Virus record (IMG/VR): IMGVR_UViG_3300037348_000049
Coordinates: 62,001-126,000 of that record
Origin: a virus
Length of the DNA: 64,000 nt
Reading direction: 5' to 3' (one strand)
Shown piece after piece: positions 35,824-43,724 of this stretch. Each line of letters starts with the position of its first letter. The first letter of the stretch is position 1. A model generated the notes under the pieces. That model searched no databases. It had not been told where the DNA came from and saw only the letters and a program-made list of their open reading frames with translations. The position numbers were made by a program, and so were the translations under genes.

Positions 35824-36075
35824 GTGCCAGAGAACATCGTTAAGATCTCAATCGTTGCAGGGGAGCTAGGAGTAACAGCTAAGACTGTTTACAACTGGGT
35901 CAGCTGGGGTAAGCTCATTATGCAAGTCCCTGGGTATGTGAACTACATCGATGCCTGGCAGGCATACCTCCAACAAAAGCAGGACAAGTCAATTTTTGCA
36001 TCCACTATGGCACGTCATGGTATCACCAGAGACGCGAGTGGACGATTCTCTGCTCGCTCTAAACAAGGGGAGTAA
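35824..36075 (+). CDS. HTH DNA-binding protein C
   Basis: 83 residues from a GTG preceded by TAGGAGA. ISIVAGELGVTAKTVYNWVS is a helix-turn-helix (MerR/excisionase-like), with a wing-like VPGYVNYIDAW and a Ser/Arg-rich tail. More distant from the two HTH proteins at 24.8 and 26.9 kb. A candidate regulator for the cassette array downstream. Confidence 0.65.
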   Translation: MPENIVKISIVAGELGVTAKTVYNWVSWGKLIMQVPGYVNYIDAWQAYLQQKQDKSIFASTMARHGITRDASGRFSARSKQGE

Positions 36076-36269
36076 AGTGGAGCAAAGTGGAATGTTGTTA
36101 ATAAAAGGAGCAAACCCCTTCGTTCTCCCTCTCTCCACGCAAAAATTCGTCCGAGAACTAATCAACAACTTTTCATGAGTGTACACTTGTTCATTAGGTG
36201 GCCCGGGATCAAGTCCTCTCCCCAGTATCTCGGGTCACCCTTAAAACAACTTGACATTACGAGGACGGC

Positions 36270-37196
36270 GTGGTAGAATCTAATCCCAGCTCCATCGAGC
36301 CATACCAGATAGAAGACCCTATCTCAATAAGGGCCGATCTATCAGAGCTCGGTATTGAAGAACTAGACAAGGGCGTTTGCGAAGACTCCTTTGACAACCG
36401 CAAGATCCTCCGCAAATCCAAACTTATCTGGGAACCTGTCTACTCAAACGCAGGTACCGCAACCGGCCTGATAAAAGTACGTTCCGCTGAATCAACTCGC
36501 GAGCGCCGGATTCAATCCCTTGCTGAAAAGCGTCCAATACTTGTTACTACCTCAGACAACAATTCAGATTACCTAACCGGCCTGGATCTTTTGGCCGAGG
36601 AAGCTTCCGACTGGCTAGCCCCTCCTTGGGTTGTTCACGCAACTCGCCTCTACTTAAAAGAACAAGAGGACGGCGGCCCGAAGTCCGAAAAGCGCGCACC
36701 TCTTGCACAACCGCATCGCTGTCGACACATCAAAGATGACGGTATCCGTTGCATGCTTTGGGGGTCAGGAAGAATTAAGGACGACGGATTATGTCGCGTG
36801 CACCTGAGGTCCTTGTCTCGCAAAACATCTGATGACATCGAACGGGCCCGTGAAAAGTTAACCCAGGCTGCACCGTATGCTGTTGACAAACTTGAAGAAC
36901 TTATGATGACCGCTGAATCTGAACCGGTCCAACTTAAAGCTGCAACCGAGATCCTCGACCGAGCTGGGGTTAGGGGCGGCGTGGAAATCGAAACCACCCT
37001 TAACATTGATCTACGTCCAGCGGCTGATGTCATCCAAGAACGGTTGGCCCGTTTAACAAGCGGCGCGCTTTCCGAATCGCTGCGTCTAGCAAACCAGGGA
37101 ACGGACATCATTGATGCAGAAGTTGTTGAAGAGCCAAAGAAAGAAGAAGAAGAAGAGCGGACTGCAGCAACTATTAACGCGACGGAAGAGAAGTAA
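36270..37196 (+). CDS. Candidate terminase small subunit-like protein
   Basis: 308 residues from a GTG with GAGGA upstream. A Cys/His motif RCRHIKDDGIRCMLWGSG...CRVHLRSL resembles the C-H...RC...C-H motif often found in phage small terminase subunits. The C-terminal half has a helical repeat (QLKAATEILDRAGVRGGVEIE split by one turn) and an acidic tail. It lies 25 kb from TerL, which is unusual, so this is tentative. A TTGACA-N17-TAGAAT lies over the start and contradicts the start if used. Confidence 0.45.
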   Translation: MVESNPSSIEPYQIEDPISIRADLSELGIEELDKGVCEDSFDNRKILRKSKLIWEPVYSNAGTATGLIKVRSAESTRERRIQSLAEKRPILVTTSDNNSDYLTGLDLLAEEASDWLAPPWVVHATRLYLKEQEDGGPKSEKRAPLAQPHRCRHIKDDGIRCMLWGSGRIKDDGLCRVHLRSLSRKTSDDIERAREKLTQAAPYAVDKLEELMMTAESEPVQLKAATEILDRAGVRGGVEIETTLNIDLRPAADVIQERLARLTSGALSESLRLANQGTDIIDAEVVEEPKKEEEEERTAATINATEEK

Positions 37197-37199
37197 CGG

Positions 37200-37514
37200 A
37201 TGACCGACGGTAGAACCTTCACTGAATTAATCAAGACGGCGCGCGATCATTACGAGAGCATAAGATCTGACGTCTCAAATGCTAAAGACCGTGTCGAGCA
37301 CATTCGCTTAAGCTCCTTAGCCCAAGAGGCACAGAACTTGGTAACGGACCTGACTACCTTTGAGATAGGTCTTGTCTACTCACATACCAATAACACCGAT
37401 GCGTATATTGAAGAGCGCATTGCTGCAGCAAACAATGAACTAACCGTTAACGAAGAAACCGGCGAGATTCTGGATCTACCAGAGTTTAAGTCTCCATACA
37501 ATCCCCGCACCTGA
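37200..37514 (+). CDS. Hypothetical protein
   Basis: 104 residues; helical N-terminal half (LIKTARDHYESIRSDVSNAK), then NNELTVNEETGEILDLPEF. It follows the previous gene by 3 bases and precedes the CHAP-like gene. Function unknown. Confidence 0.6.
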   Translation: MTDGRTFTELIKTARDHYESIRSDVSNAKDRVEHIRLSSLAQEAQNLVTDLTTFEIGLVYSHTNNTDAYIEERIAAANNELTVNEETGEILDLPEFKSPYNPRT

Positions 37515-37526
37515 TATGATTACTAG

Positions 37527-38390
37527 GTGCGTTTACTAAAGAAATCTCAGACCGCGTCTGCAGCCAAGGAACTTTTCCTGCAGACCGCGTTGTCTTACCT
37601 CGGGTACCAGCCCGAACTACTCGGCCGCAATAAGTTTGGACAGAAGGTCGGATATGATTCTGTCCCGTGGTCCGGAGCATTTGTTGACGTCTGTGCACGG
37701 GAGGCGGGGATCCCTAACTTTGCATCATTCGTAAACACCGCGGCCGGCCTGGGAGAATCTCTTCGAAACGGCCAGGACTTTCGGGTACCTGAGGTTGGGG
37801 ACATAGTCGTGTTCAACTTCTCATCAAACGTTGGCTTCGCGGCGAGCCCTTTCTCAATGATGCATTGCGGGATAGTGACCGACGTACGTGAGTTTGAGAA
37901 TTCAGGTAGGTTCGTTACTGTTGAAGCAAACACTGAAGGATCTTCAGCTGCAACAAAGAGAGACGGCGTGCATCAGAAAGTTCGTCACATGACGGACGTC
38001 TTAACTTTCTGTAGGCCCAGGTTCAGACCGGACCGTCTAACTTTTAACGGATGGTTGATGAAAACCTTCGACGCGGCCCGTACCACTTTCACCAGGGAGG
38101 AGACCGATCTGATCGAAAGAGAAGTACTGGTTCCCAAGATCCTTAAGTTAAACGGAGAGATAAGATACGGGGATCGCAATAAGCGCGTCGAGATTATTCA
38201 ACTAGCGCTAGCAATGGTGACCGACCTACGATCAGCAGAACCTGGTAGATGGGACCCAGCAACAGCAGCTGCGTGCAGTAGGTTTCAACGGAACATTGGA
38301 CGAACCGGATATGGAGTGACCGGCCTGCCGGATCTCAATATGCTTAAGCGCTTATCACATGACACGGGAGTGTTTATACTTGAGTCATAG
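37527..38390 (+). CDS. CHAP-like protein with C-terminal peptidoglycan-binding-like domain
   Basis: 287 residues. CHAP/NlpC-type fold: DSVPWSGAFVDVCAREAG where CHAP enzymes usually have PWCAAFV, then MHCGIVTDV (His) and TVEANTEG. The nucleophile Cys is replaced by Ser, so the protein may bind rather than cleave, or use a different nucleophile. The C-terminal part (about 200-287) looks like a peptidoglycan-binding helical domain (PATAAACSRFQRNIGRTGYG). Possibly a virion-associated cell-wall protein or an altered lysin. Confidence 0.7.
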   Translation: MRLLKKSQTASAAKELFLQTALSYLGYQPELLGRNKFGQKVGYDSVPWSGAFVDVCAREAGIPNFASFVNTAAGLGESLRNGQDFRVPEVGDIVVFNFSSNVGFAASPFSMMHCGIVTDVREFENSGRFVTVEANTEGSSAATKRDGVHQKVRHMTDVLTFCRPRFRPDRLTFNGWLMKTFDAARTTFTREETDLIEREVLVPKILKLNGEIRYGDRNKRVEIIQLALAMVTDLRSAEPGRWDPATAAACSRFQRNIGRTGYGVTGLPDLNMLKRLSHDTGVFILES

Positions 38391-38412
38391 ACTCTAGGAA
38401 ACGAGACCACAC

Positions 38413-38571
38413 ATGGCCACAAAATTGCCCGTTGAGCGTCAAGATTACTGCCCGTACTGCGGATGGATACGCTTGGAAGATCAAGGTAATAACTCTTACC
38501 CACGCTGCTCACGGCAAGGTTGTCCAGGTGCGCACAGCAAAAAGAAAGGTAAGCCCGTCATTGAGAAGTAG
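38413..38571 (+). CDS. Small zinc-ribbon protein
   Basis: 52 residues from ATG 38413: YCPYCGWIRLEDQ and CSRQGCPGAH form a C-X2-C...C-X4-C zinc ribbon. A longer overlapping frame (starting 38432) is a shadow of this gene at its 5' end. GAGACC-type purines upstream. Confidence 0.6.
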   Translation: MATKLPVERQDYCPYCGWIRLEDQGNNSYPRCSRQGCPGAHSKKKGKPVIEK

Positions 38572-38578
38572 CGAAGAC

Positions 38579-38779
38579 ATGTTCCTAGGAACAGTGGCCG
38601 CCAGGGATGGTTATACTTTTAACGAGGCAGCTGATGTTATAGATCTGGTAGTCCACACCAAGTCACCAGAGAAGTGGCTATTGATAGATCGAGAGACCGG
38701 CCAGACTTACCAAGGAAGCCTCTCTGGCAATTGGGATAAGATGGACCCACGAAAGAACGATAGGATGAAAGAACTATGA
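38579..38779 (+). CDS. Small beta-rich hypothetical protein
   Basis: 66 residues from ATG 38579: TVAARDGYTFNEAADVIDLV, then WLLIDRETGQTYQGSL. Overlaps the next gene by 4 bases (ATGA). No family recognised. Confidence 0.55.
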   Translation: MFLGTVAARDGYTFNEAADVIDLVVHTKSPEKWLLIDRETGQTYQGSLSGNWDKMDPRKNDRMKEL

Positions 38780-39036
38780 AACATTACACATTTCTCAGCG
38801 GGCACGTAGACCTAGAGCGAGAGCAATTCTTAACTGTTTCGCTTTATGCAGAGTCTGCTGATGCAGCAAAACTAACTTTGATTCAAGTTCTCATGAGTCC
38901 CGAGATCACTGACGAGGGTCCTACAGGCATGACCTTTGAGCTTGTTTCATCGCGTGAGCTCGAGGAAGACGAAAAAGTTGTTCGTTCAATCCATGGCATT
39001 GCTCCGAACGGCCACACTTGGGACCAAAGCTACTAA
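38776..39036 (+). CDS. Small hypothetical protein
   Basis: 86 residues with two beta-alpha halves (HYTFLSGHVDLEREQFLTVS and TFELVSSRELEEDEK). Unknown. A GGCGAGCGCC palindrome follows at 39041-39050. Confidence 0.55.
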   Translation: MKHYTFLSGHVDLEREQFLTVSLYAESADAAKLTLIQVLMSPEITDEGPTGMTFELVSSRELEEDEKVVRSIHGIAPNGHTWDQSY

Positions 39037-39114
39037 GCGGCGAGCGCCGGTTTAATCTTCGACTAATAATTAAGTAGAGATTTTACGCCTTCTTGTGCTA
39101 GACTTTGTAAAATA

Positions 39115-39369
39115 ATGATGATGTCTCAGCAGCACTTAATAGAGATCCTCCAGGCCGATATCGAGGCACGGGGAGATCAGATGCTCTCCATTTGGATCTG
39201 GGATCGAAAAGCATTCAACGCAACACACGGCTCGGATATGATCGAAACCCAATGGACGGCCGGCCTGGTGACAATAGATGACGTGACTCAACGTCTAATG
39301 GTTGGTGAAGATGCACGGGTACTCTACTCAGAAGCATTAGAGGAGTTGGGGTATGTCGAAGAAGAATGA
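39115..39369 (+). CDS. Small hypothetical protein
   Basis: 84 residues, start among three consecutive ATG codons (39115, 39118, 39121). Contains DQMLSIWIWDRKAF and TIDDVTQRLMVGEDARVLY. A TAGACT hexamer lies 11 bases upstream. Overlaps the next gene by 17 bases. Confidence 0.55.
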   Translation: MMMSQQHLIEILQADIEARGDQMLSIWIWDRKAFNATHGSDMIETQWTAGLVTIDDVTQRLMVGEDARVLYSEALEELGYVEEE

Positions 39370-40093
39370 ACCGATCAAGGTTTACTGGTCGCCCACCGAG
39401 GTAGACGGGTTGAGGTGGAGCCTCTTGTATGAAGAGCCTGCTAACATACTTAAAGAAATCACGCCCCGCAAGAATCTAGATGTTAACTATGACAGCTACC
39501 TCTTCTGTCCTTCATATAAAGCAATTGCCAGTAATACTTTCTCCCTAATTGCACCGATGCGTTCTGAGTTTGTGTATCAAGAAAACTTTTCAGGCGAGCA
39601 GCCTTACTTAGAGTTCCCAGGCAGAAGCGGCTTGGGTGGGAGTATTAACAAGCAGCCAACTTTGAACGGCTCGCCTCTTATCAATGTCGCAATGAATTGG
39701 TTCTTCTTTTGCGAAGAGCCACTGGAGATGGAGATAACTCCTCCGTACTTGCACAAAACAGAAAGCAGCCAGTACGGCGCGATAGTTCCTGGGCGGGTTG
39801 ACATCGGCCAGTGGTTTAGGTCCATGAACGTTGAGTTTCAATTGTGGGAAGACGAGACCGAGCTCAAGATAGAAGCTGGCCAGCCAATAGCCTACGTTCG
39901 ATTTCTTACTGACCGCCCCGTAGAATTAGTTCGCTTTACGATGACGGAAAAGCTAGAAGAGTTAGCAATGGCCTGCATAACAATGCCATCGACTTTCGGA
40001 TTGCTTAAAAGTCTGCAGGAACGCTACGATCGATTCAATAAAACTAAAACGGGCTCGCTTGTGATGAAGAACATCCAAGAGAACTTGACCTAA
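39353..40093 (+). CDS. Hypothetical protein, distant relative of the halogenase-associated family?
   Basis: 246 residues. WSLLYEEPANILKEI, then YDSYLFCPSYKAIAS, FFFCEEPLEMEITPPYLHK, NVEFQLWEDETELKIEAGQP and PIAYVRFLTDRPVELVRF. The Pro-rich core and the EAGQPIAYVRF turn resemble the IPAGTPxxQ turn of the 14580 and 15652 proteins, but similarity is weak. No function known. Confidence 0.55.
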   Translation: MSKKNEPIKVYWSPTEVDGLRWSLLYEEPANILKEITPRKNLDVNYDSYLFCPSYKAIASNTFSLIAPMRSEFVYQENFSGEQPYLEFPGRSGLGGSINKQPTLNGSPLINVAMNWFFFCEEPLEMEITPPYLHKTESSQYGAIVPGRVDIGQWFRSMNVEFQLWEDETELKIEAGQPIAYVRFLTDRPVELVRFTMTEKLEELAMACITMPSTFGLLKSLQERYDRFNKTKTGSLVMKNIQENLT

Positions 40094-40200
40094 TCATTGA
40101 GTCTCAGCAAAACCCTAAAACTTTTCACGGAGCGGCGTGCAGTTCTTGCGGCGAGCGCCGTCCAAATAACACGGACGGCGTGCGCTGTAGAATTACTTCT

Positions 40201-40467
40201 ATGAGACACATAGAGCTGCACATAATCGAGACCGACTCCGATGTTGCGCTCGCTCTGTTCGCTGGGGTGTTGTCGACGGATCAGCTAGACATCACTGAGT
40301 GCGATGTGTGCGGAGAACCAATTGGACACTCAACCGAGACCGATAGCTTTGAGCAGTTTGTCGTCGTTCTTGAAGATGAGATCGAATACTCGATCTGCAC
40401 TGATTGTGCCAGTCCGATAATTGAGACCGAAGAGTATGAGGATGACGACGAGCTAGATAGGTTCTAG
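40201..40467 (+). CDS. Small zinc-knuckle protein
   Basis: 88 residues from ATG 40201 (the upstream GTG 40180 is less likely). CDVCGEPIGHST...YSICTDCASP gives two Cys pairs. It has a very acidic tail (ETEEYEDDDELDR). A TAGAAT at 40188-40193 would start transcription at the ATG, so it may be leaderless. Confidence 0.6.
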   Translation: MRHIELHIIETDSDVALALFAGVLSTDQLDITECDVCGEPIGHSTETDSFEQFVVVLEDEIEYSICTDCASPIIETEEYEDDDELDRF

Positions 40468-40570
40468 TTCTGTATCCACTTTTTTACCAGTTTCAAATTA
40501 TTTCCACAGATAGATTACTTTTTCCTTGCAAGTGTGCTACTATTGACTCAACACTAAAAAAGGAGAAAAG

Positions 40571-40864
40571 ATGACACAAAGGATTTACTGGTCAGACATT
40601 ATTGAATGTGACGACCAACTGTTCGAGAACCTAGACACACTAATTGCGGTAGCAACTCAGACACCACAATGTTTCGGCTTTTGGAGTTCGGGTTCGGACT
40701 ATGAAATGGTAAGCGTGGACACTAATGACGAAATGGAATTGGTAGTCACCTACACAGACATTGACAACTATGACGACAATGGCGATGAGATTCGCAAAAC
40801 TGTAGTTGAAAAACTCGACTACACCTATGGGAAAGAACTAGCAGTTCTAGTAGGGAGCGACTAA
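40571..40864 (+). CDS. Acidic hypothetical protein, first gene of the class A array
   Basis: 97 residues, acidic: IYWSDIIECDDQLFENLDTL, TPQCFGFWSSGSDYEM and TYTDIDNYDDNGDEIRK. Strong RBS (AAAAAAGGAG). Stop overlaps the next ATG as TAATG. No family recognised. Confidence 0.6.
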   Translation: MTQRIYWSDIIECDDQLFENLDTLIAVATQTPQCFGFWSSGSDYEMVSVDTNDEMELVVTYTDIDNYDDNGDEIRKTVVEKLDYTYGKELAVLVGSD

Positions 40865-41628
40865 TGCCGAACTGGGTATCGAACAGCGTTAGGGTTACAG
40901 GACTCGAAGCCGAGGTTCAGAGATTCATAGGGCAGGCAAAAGCTATGCCAAATACTTTTGTTGAGACAGATGAGGACAAGTGGGATTCCGAACTCTCATT
41001 CGCCAACTTTATTGCGCCACCACAGGAAAGCATTGACTCGGGAGAATACCACGAAACTAAAGGCTGGGTTGAGGGCAAGGAGTCTGGCAGCTCAGAGAAT
41101 AATTGGTATAACTTCAACAGCCGAGAGTGGAGCACCAAGTGGGACGCTGGCGAGGTTTTTCTAACAGCCGAAGCAGCAAGCGCCGACTTCGAATTTCACA
41201 CAGCTTGGTCGCCACCAGAGCCAGTTTTCAGAGCTATGGTTGAGCAGTTTCCTGAGCTACAGTTCGCCATTTCATACGAGGAAGAGCAAGGCTGGGGTGG
41301 AGAGTTGGTCGGTGCAAAAGGCGAGCTGGCTATTGTCGAGGAATACGACATTCCAGATTCTCACGCCGACTATGTTGAGCGTGACAGAGAAGATAGTTGC
41401 GCCTGTTCTTGGGCAGAGGATAAGGACGATTGGTATGACGATTGCCCGAACAAACGAGAAATCTTTGTTCAAGTTACAAAGGTGTATCGTCTCAGTTCGA
41501 GCGACGCAACAAACGCTAGAGCCGAATACTTAGAGATTGAAATGGGCGAAAAGAAATTGCCTGTTGAAGAATCTGACTTGGGTTCGTTTGTTCTCGTAGA
41601 CGAAGATGGTAAGCCTCTACAGGACTAA
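40864..41628 (+). CDS. Api92-like / DUF1281-type protein
   Basis: 254 residues beginning MPNWVSNSVRVTGLEAE, then WYNFNSREWSTKWDAGE, FEFHTAWSPPEPVFRAMVEQFP and EEQGWGGELVGAKGE. These are the hallmarks of the Api92-like family (ferredoxin-like domain, PNWCSN start). These are widespread phage and plasmid proteins of unknown role. A Cys-rich acidic insertion (CACSWAEDKDDWYDDC) lies near the end. Followed by a terminator. Confidence 0.8.
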   Translation: MPNWVSNSVRVTGLEAEVQRFIGQAKAMPNTFVETDEDKWDSELSFANFIAPPQESIDSGEYHETKGWVEGKESGSSENNWYNFNSREWSTKWDAGEVFLTAEAASADFEFHTAWSPPEPVFRAMVEQFPELQFAISYEEEQGWGGELVGAKGELAIVEEYDIPDSHADYVERDREDSCACSWAEDKDDWYDDCPNKREIFVQVTKVYRLSSSDATNARAEYLEIEMGEKKLPVEESDLGSFVLVDEDGKPLQD

Positions 41629-41655
41629 TCACAGACCAACCTCTTACAAAGATTG

Positions 41656-41682
41656 ACCTCACTTCGGTGGGGTTTTTCTTTT
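41656..41682 (+). terminator. Intrinsic terminator
   Basis: ACCTCAC-TTCG-GTGGGGT, then TTTTCTTTT. Confidence 0.9.
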
Positions 41683-41833
41683 GTCTAAAAGCTGTATCCA
41701 CTTTTTTACTAGGTTAGCGCCGTTACCAAACTGTTACCAAACTTTTCACGAAAGATTTGACATTACCTCTTTTTCGTGGTTTGATTCTCTTATCGCCAAA
41801 AGGTGAGAGACACGAAACGAAAGGGGAAGTCAA

Positions 41834-42472
41834 ATGACTTCATTATCAGCACCACTAGTAGCACCGAAAATTATAGGCAAGGCAGTCTACCTAGAATTGG
41901 TAGTAAACCCTGCACTCACTCCTGACCAGCAGAGAACTGTTTGCGGTTGGCATGGGGCAGCAAGTAGCACGAAACAAATGATTATCTTTCCTCAGTATCA
42001 GGACGATACTGGCAAGATTATGCAGTCAGTTGTAATGACCAGAACTGTTTCAGAACACTCGCCTAGGGCGCAGTGGGATACCAGCTACACCAGAGGCTTC
42101 GCCAAGTTGGACGAACCAGAAATGGGAGTCGTTAGTGGACACCACTCCGACTACACAAATGTAGAGGACTACTCAAAAGAGGAATTTGACGAGCTTCCAG
42201 TTCTTCAGCAAGTAGCGTCCAGACAGCGCACTTTGAGGCTAACCTTGAAGCGTGAATTACTCGGCACAGCTTATGGCGAAGTCATAAATGGTGAGCGTGA
42301 GGATTCCGTAGTCCAAGCTTGGGTAGTTCGTGACGATACTCCACTTGCCGTTGAGATTACCAACGAGGACATGGCACTTTTGCATGACGAGAGCAAGACA
42401 CCTCAAGCAGTTATTCGCCGAATAAATAAAGTTCGTGAATCAGTCTTGACATTTCCAACCAAACTGGCATAA
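41834..42472 (+). CDS. Hypothetical protein upstream of MoxR-vWA genes
   Basis: 212 residues. Contains LELVVNPALTPDQQRTVCGW, HSDYTNVEDYSKEEFDELPV and RQRTLRLTLKRELLGTAYGE. Co-located with the ATPase and vWA genes, so may belong to the same module. Strong RBS. The end contains the next gene's promoter. Confidence 0.6.
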   Translation: MTSLSAPLVAPKIIGKAVYLELVVNPALTPDQQRTVCGWHGAASSTKQMIIFPQYQDDTGKIMQSVVMTRTVSEHSPRAQWDTSYTRGFAKLDEPEMGVVSGHHSDYTNVEDYSKEEFDELPVLQQVASRQRTLRLTLKRELLGTAYGEVINGEREDSVVQAWVVRDDTPLAVEITNEDMALLHDESKTPQAVIRRINKVRESVLTFPTKLA

Positions 42473-42473
42473 T
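42446..42473 (+). promoter_or_regulatory. Promoter for the MoxR-like gene
   Basis: TTGACA (42446-42451), 16 bases, CATAAT (42468-42473), within the 3' end of the preceding gene. The same GCATAATTAGAC sequence follows the -10 box of the next promoter at 43654. Confidence 0.7.
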
Positions 42474-42518
42474 TAGACCAGACACAAAACGACACGAAAA
42501 CTAAAGGGAGACACGAAA

Positions 42519-43595
42519 ATGTATCTAAAAAAGAGTATTTATCTAGCACCAGCACCAACGCTCAATAGCGCCTTGGACTTTGACTTCGAGAAGCTTTTGA
42601 CAGAGCTATCGTCCACAGTAGCACTACCAACTTTGGGCGTGACTACCTCGGTTCTTGACAGCCTAATGCGACCAGAGGGCAGGGCAACACTTCGCTCGAA
42701 GGCAGGGGCAAGAGCAGTCAAGCCACTTGGGATAGACTTGGGAGCAGAAACCCCAAGCCTTGCAGAGACAGTTGAGACAATGGAAACCACAGATTCGCTC
42801 GAAGGCTCGGAGAGTTATCCTCGACCAAATGGTGAGGACTACTATGCTCGACCTTGGGGCGACCACACAGATGTCGAGGTCCTGAGAAAAGCCAGAGCCG
42901 AAGGTCATGCCATTCTACTTTATGGAGTCCCAGGAACAGGCAAGACAGCTTTAGTTGAAGCTGCTTTTCCAGAGGAACTTTATACCATTCTTGGCTCAGG
43001 CGATACTGAGGTTGCCGATTTGGTCGGTGGCTATGTCCAGACTCAGAGCGGTGGCTTCGAGTGGGTGGACGGAGTTTTGACCAGAGCTGCTTCTGAGGGC
43101 AAGGCACTTCTGATTGACGAAATTGGGTTGATTGACCCGAAGGTAATGTCAGTTGTCTATGGGCTAATGGACGGAAGGCGTGAGCTAGTCGTAACTCAGA
43201 ATCCAGAGCGTGGCACTATCAAGGCTAAAGAGGGCTTCTATGTCGTTTCAGCCACGAATCCGAATGTCGCAGGTGTTCGGTTGAGCGAGGCGCTTCTATC
43301 GAGGTTCGCTATTCACGCCGAAATGACCACAGATTGGGCGCTTGCTAAAAAGCTTGGCGTTCCCCAGAGTGCCGTAGTTGCTTCTCAGAATCTATCCAAA
43401 AAGGTAGAGAATGGTGAGACCTCATGGTCGCCACAATTCCGAGAGCTTCTAGCTTTCCGAGACTTGGCAAAGAGCTTTGGAACTAAGTGGGCAGTTCAGA
43501 ATCTACTTGCCAGCGCACCAGAAATTGACAGACCAGTTGCCTCAGATGTATTTGGTCGAGTATTCGGCGAAGCGATAATGCCAGCCAAGATTTAG
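42519..43595 (+). CDS. MoxR/CobS-like AAA+ ATPase
   Basis: 358 residues. A non-conserved N-terminal region (1-105) precedes an AAA+ module: Walker A GVPGTGKTALVEA at about 136-143, GSGDTEVADLVGGYVQT, Walker B ALLIDEIGL near 196, sensor 1 VVSATNPN and the arginine region LLSRFAIHAE. The pore loop segment is typical of MoxR and the CobS chelatase ATPase. Paired with a vWA protein downstream, it is expected to remodel or load a metal-linked or protein complex. Confidence 0.9.
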   Translation: MYLKKSIYLAPAPTLNSALDFDFEKLLTELSSTVALPTLGVTTSVLDSLMRPEGRATLRSKAGARAVKPLGIDLGAETPSLAETVETMETTDSLEGSESYPRPNGEDYYARPWGDHTDVEVLRKARAEGHAILLYGVPGTGKTALVEAAFPEELYTILGSGDTEVADLVGGYVQTQSGGFEWVDGVLTRAASEGKALLIDEIGLIDPKVMSVVYGLMDGRRELVVTQNPERGTIKAKEGFYVVSATNPNVAGVRLSEALLSRFAIHAEMTTDWALAKKLGVPQSAVVASQNLSKKVENGETSWSPQFRELLAFRDLAKSFGTKWAVQNLLASAPEIDRPVASDVFGRVFGEAIMPAKI

Positions 43596-43615
43596 TTGAG
43601 TATTCGTGTCCTCGA

Positions 43616-43683
43616 CTAATGGGGAGTGTCAGGAAAGTTTTTCTGAAATGGACTTGACACTCCTACCCATTAGGGTGCATAAT
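43616..43683 (+). promoter_or_regulatory. Large inverted repeat containing a promoter
   Basis: CTAATGGGGAGTGTCA (43616-43631) is matched by TGACACTC-CTA-CCCATTAG (43655-43673), 16 pairs with a 3-base bulge and a 23-base loop. TTGACA (43654-43659) and CATAAT (43678-43683, 18-base spacing) lie in or beside the right arm. The structure can attenuate, or be an operator for, transcription of the vWA gene. Confidence 0.75.
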
Positions 43684-43724
43684 TAGACACAAGATAGAAA
43701 CACCAGACAAAAGGGAGATTCAAA

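Noticed and set aside
36245-36279. TTGACATTAC...TAGAAT as a promoter for the 36270 gene
   Set aside because: Transcription would start after the GTG, and no later in-frame start is near, so it is either coincidental or the gene start is wrong. I kept the GTG with the GAGGA sequence.
38432-38578. 5' extension of the 38579 gene in its own frame
   Set aside because: It overlaps a zinc-ribbon ORF with paired Cys and a better start, so the upstream part is taken as a shadow.
39036-40170. GGCGAGCGCC palindromes as recombination sites
   Set aside because: The same GGCGCTCGC-type words also occur in other intergenic and coding parts (48464, 51253, 52530), so they seem a general word bias of this genome.
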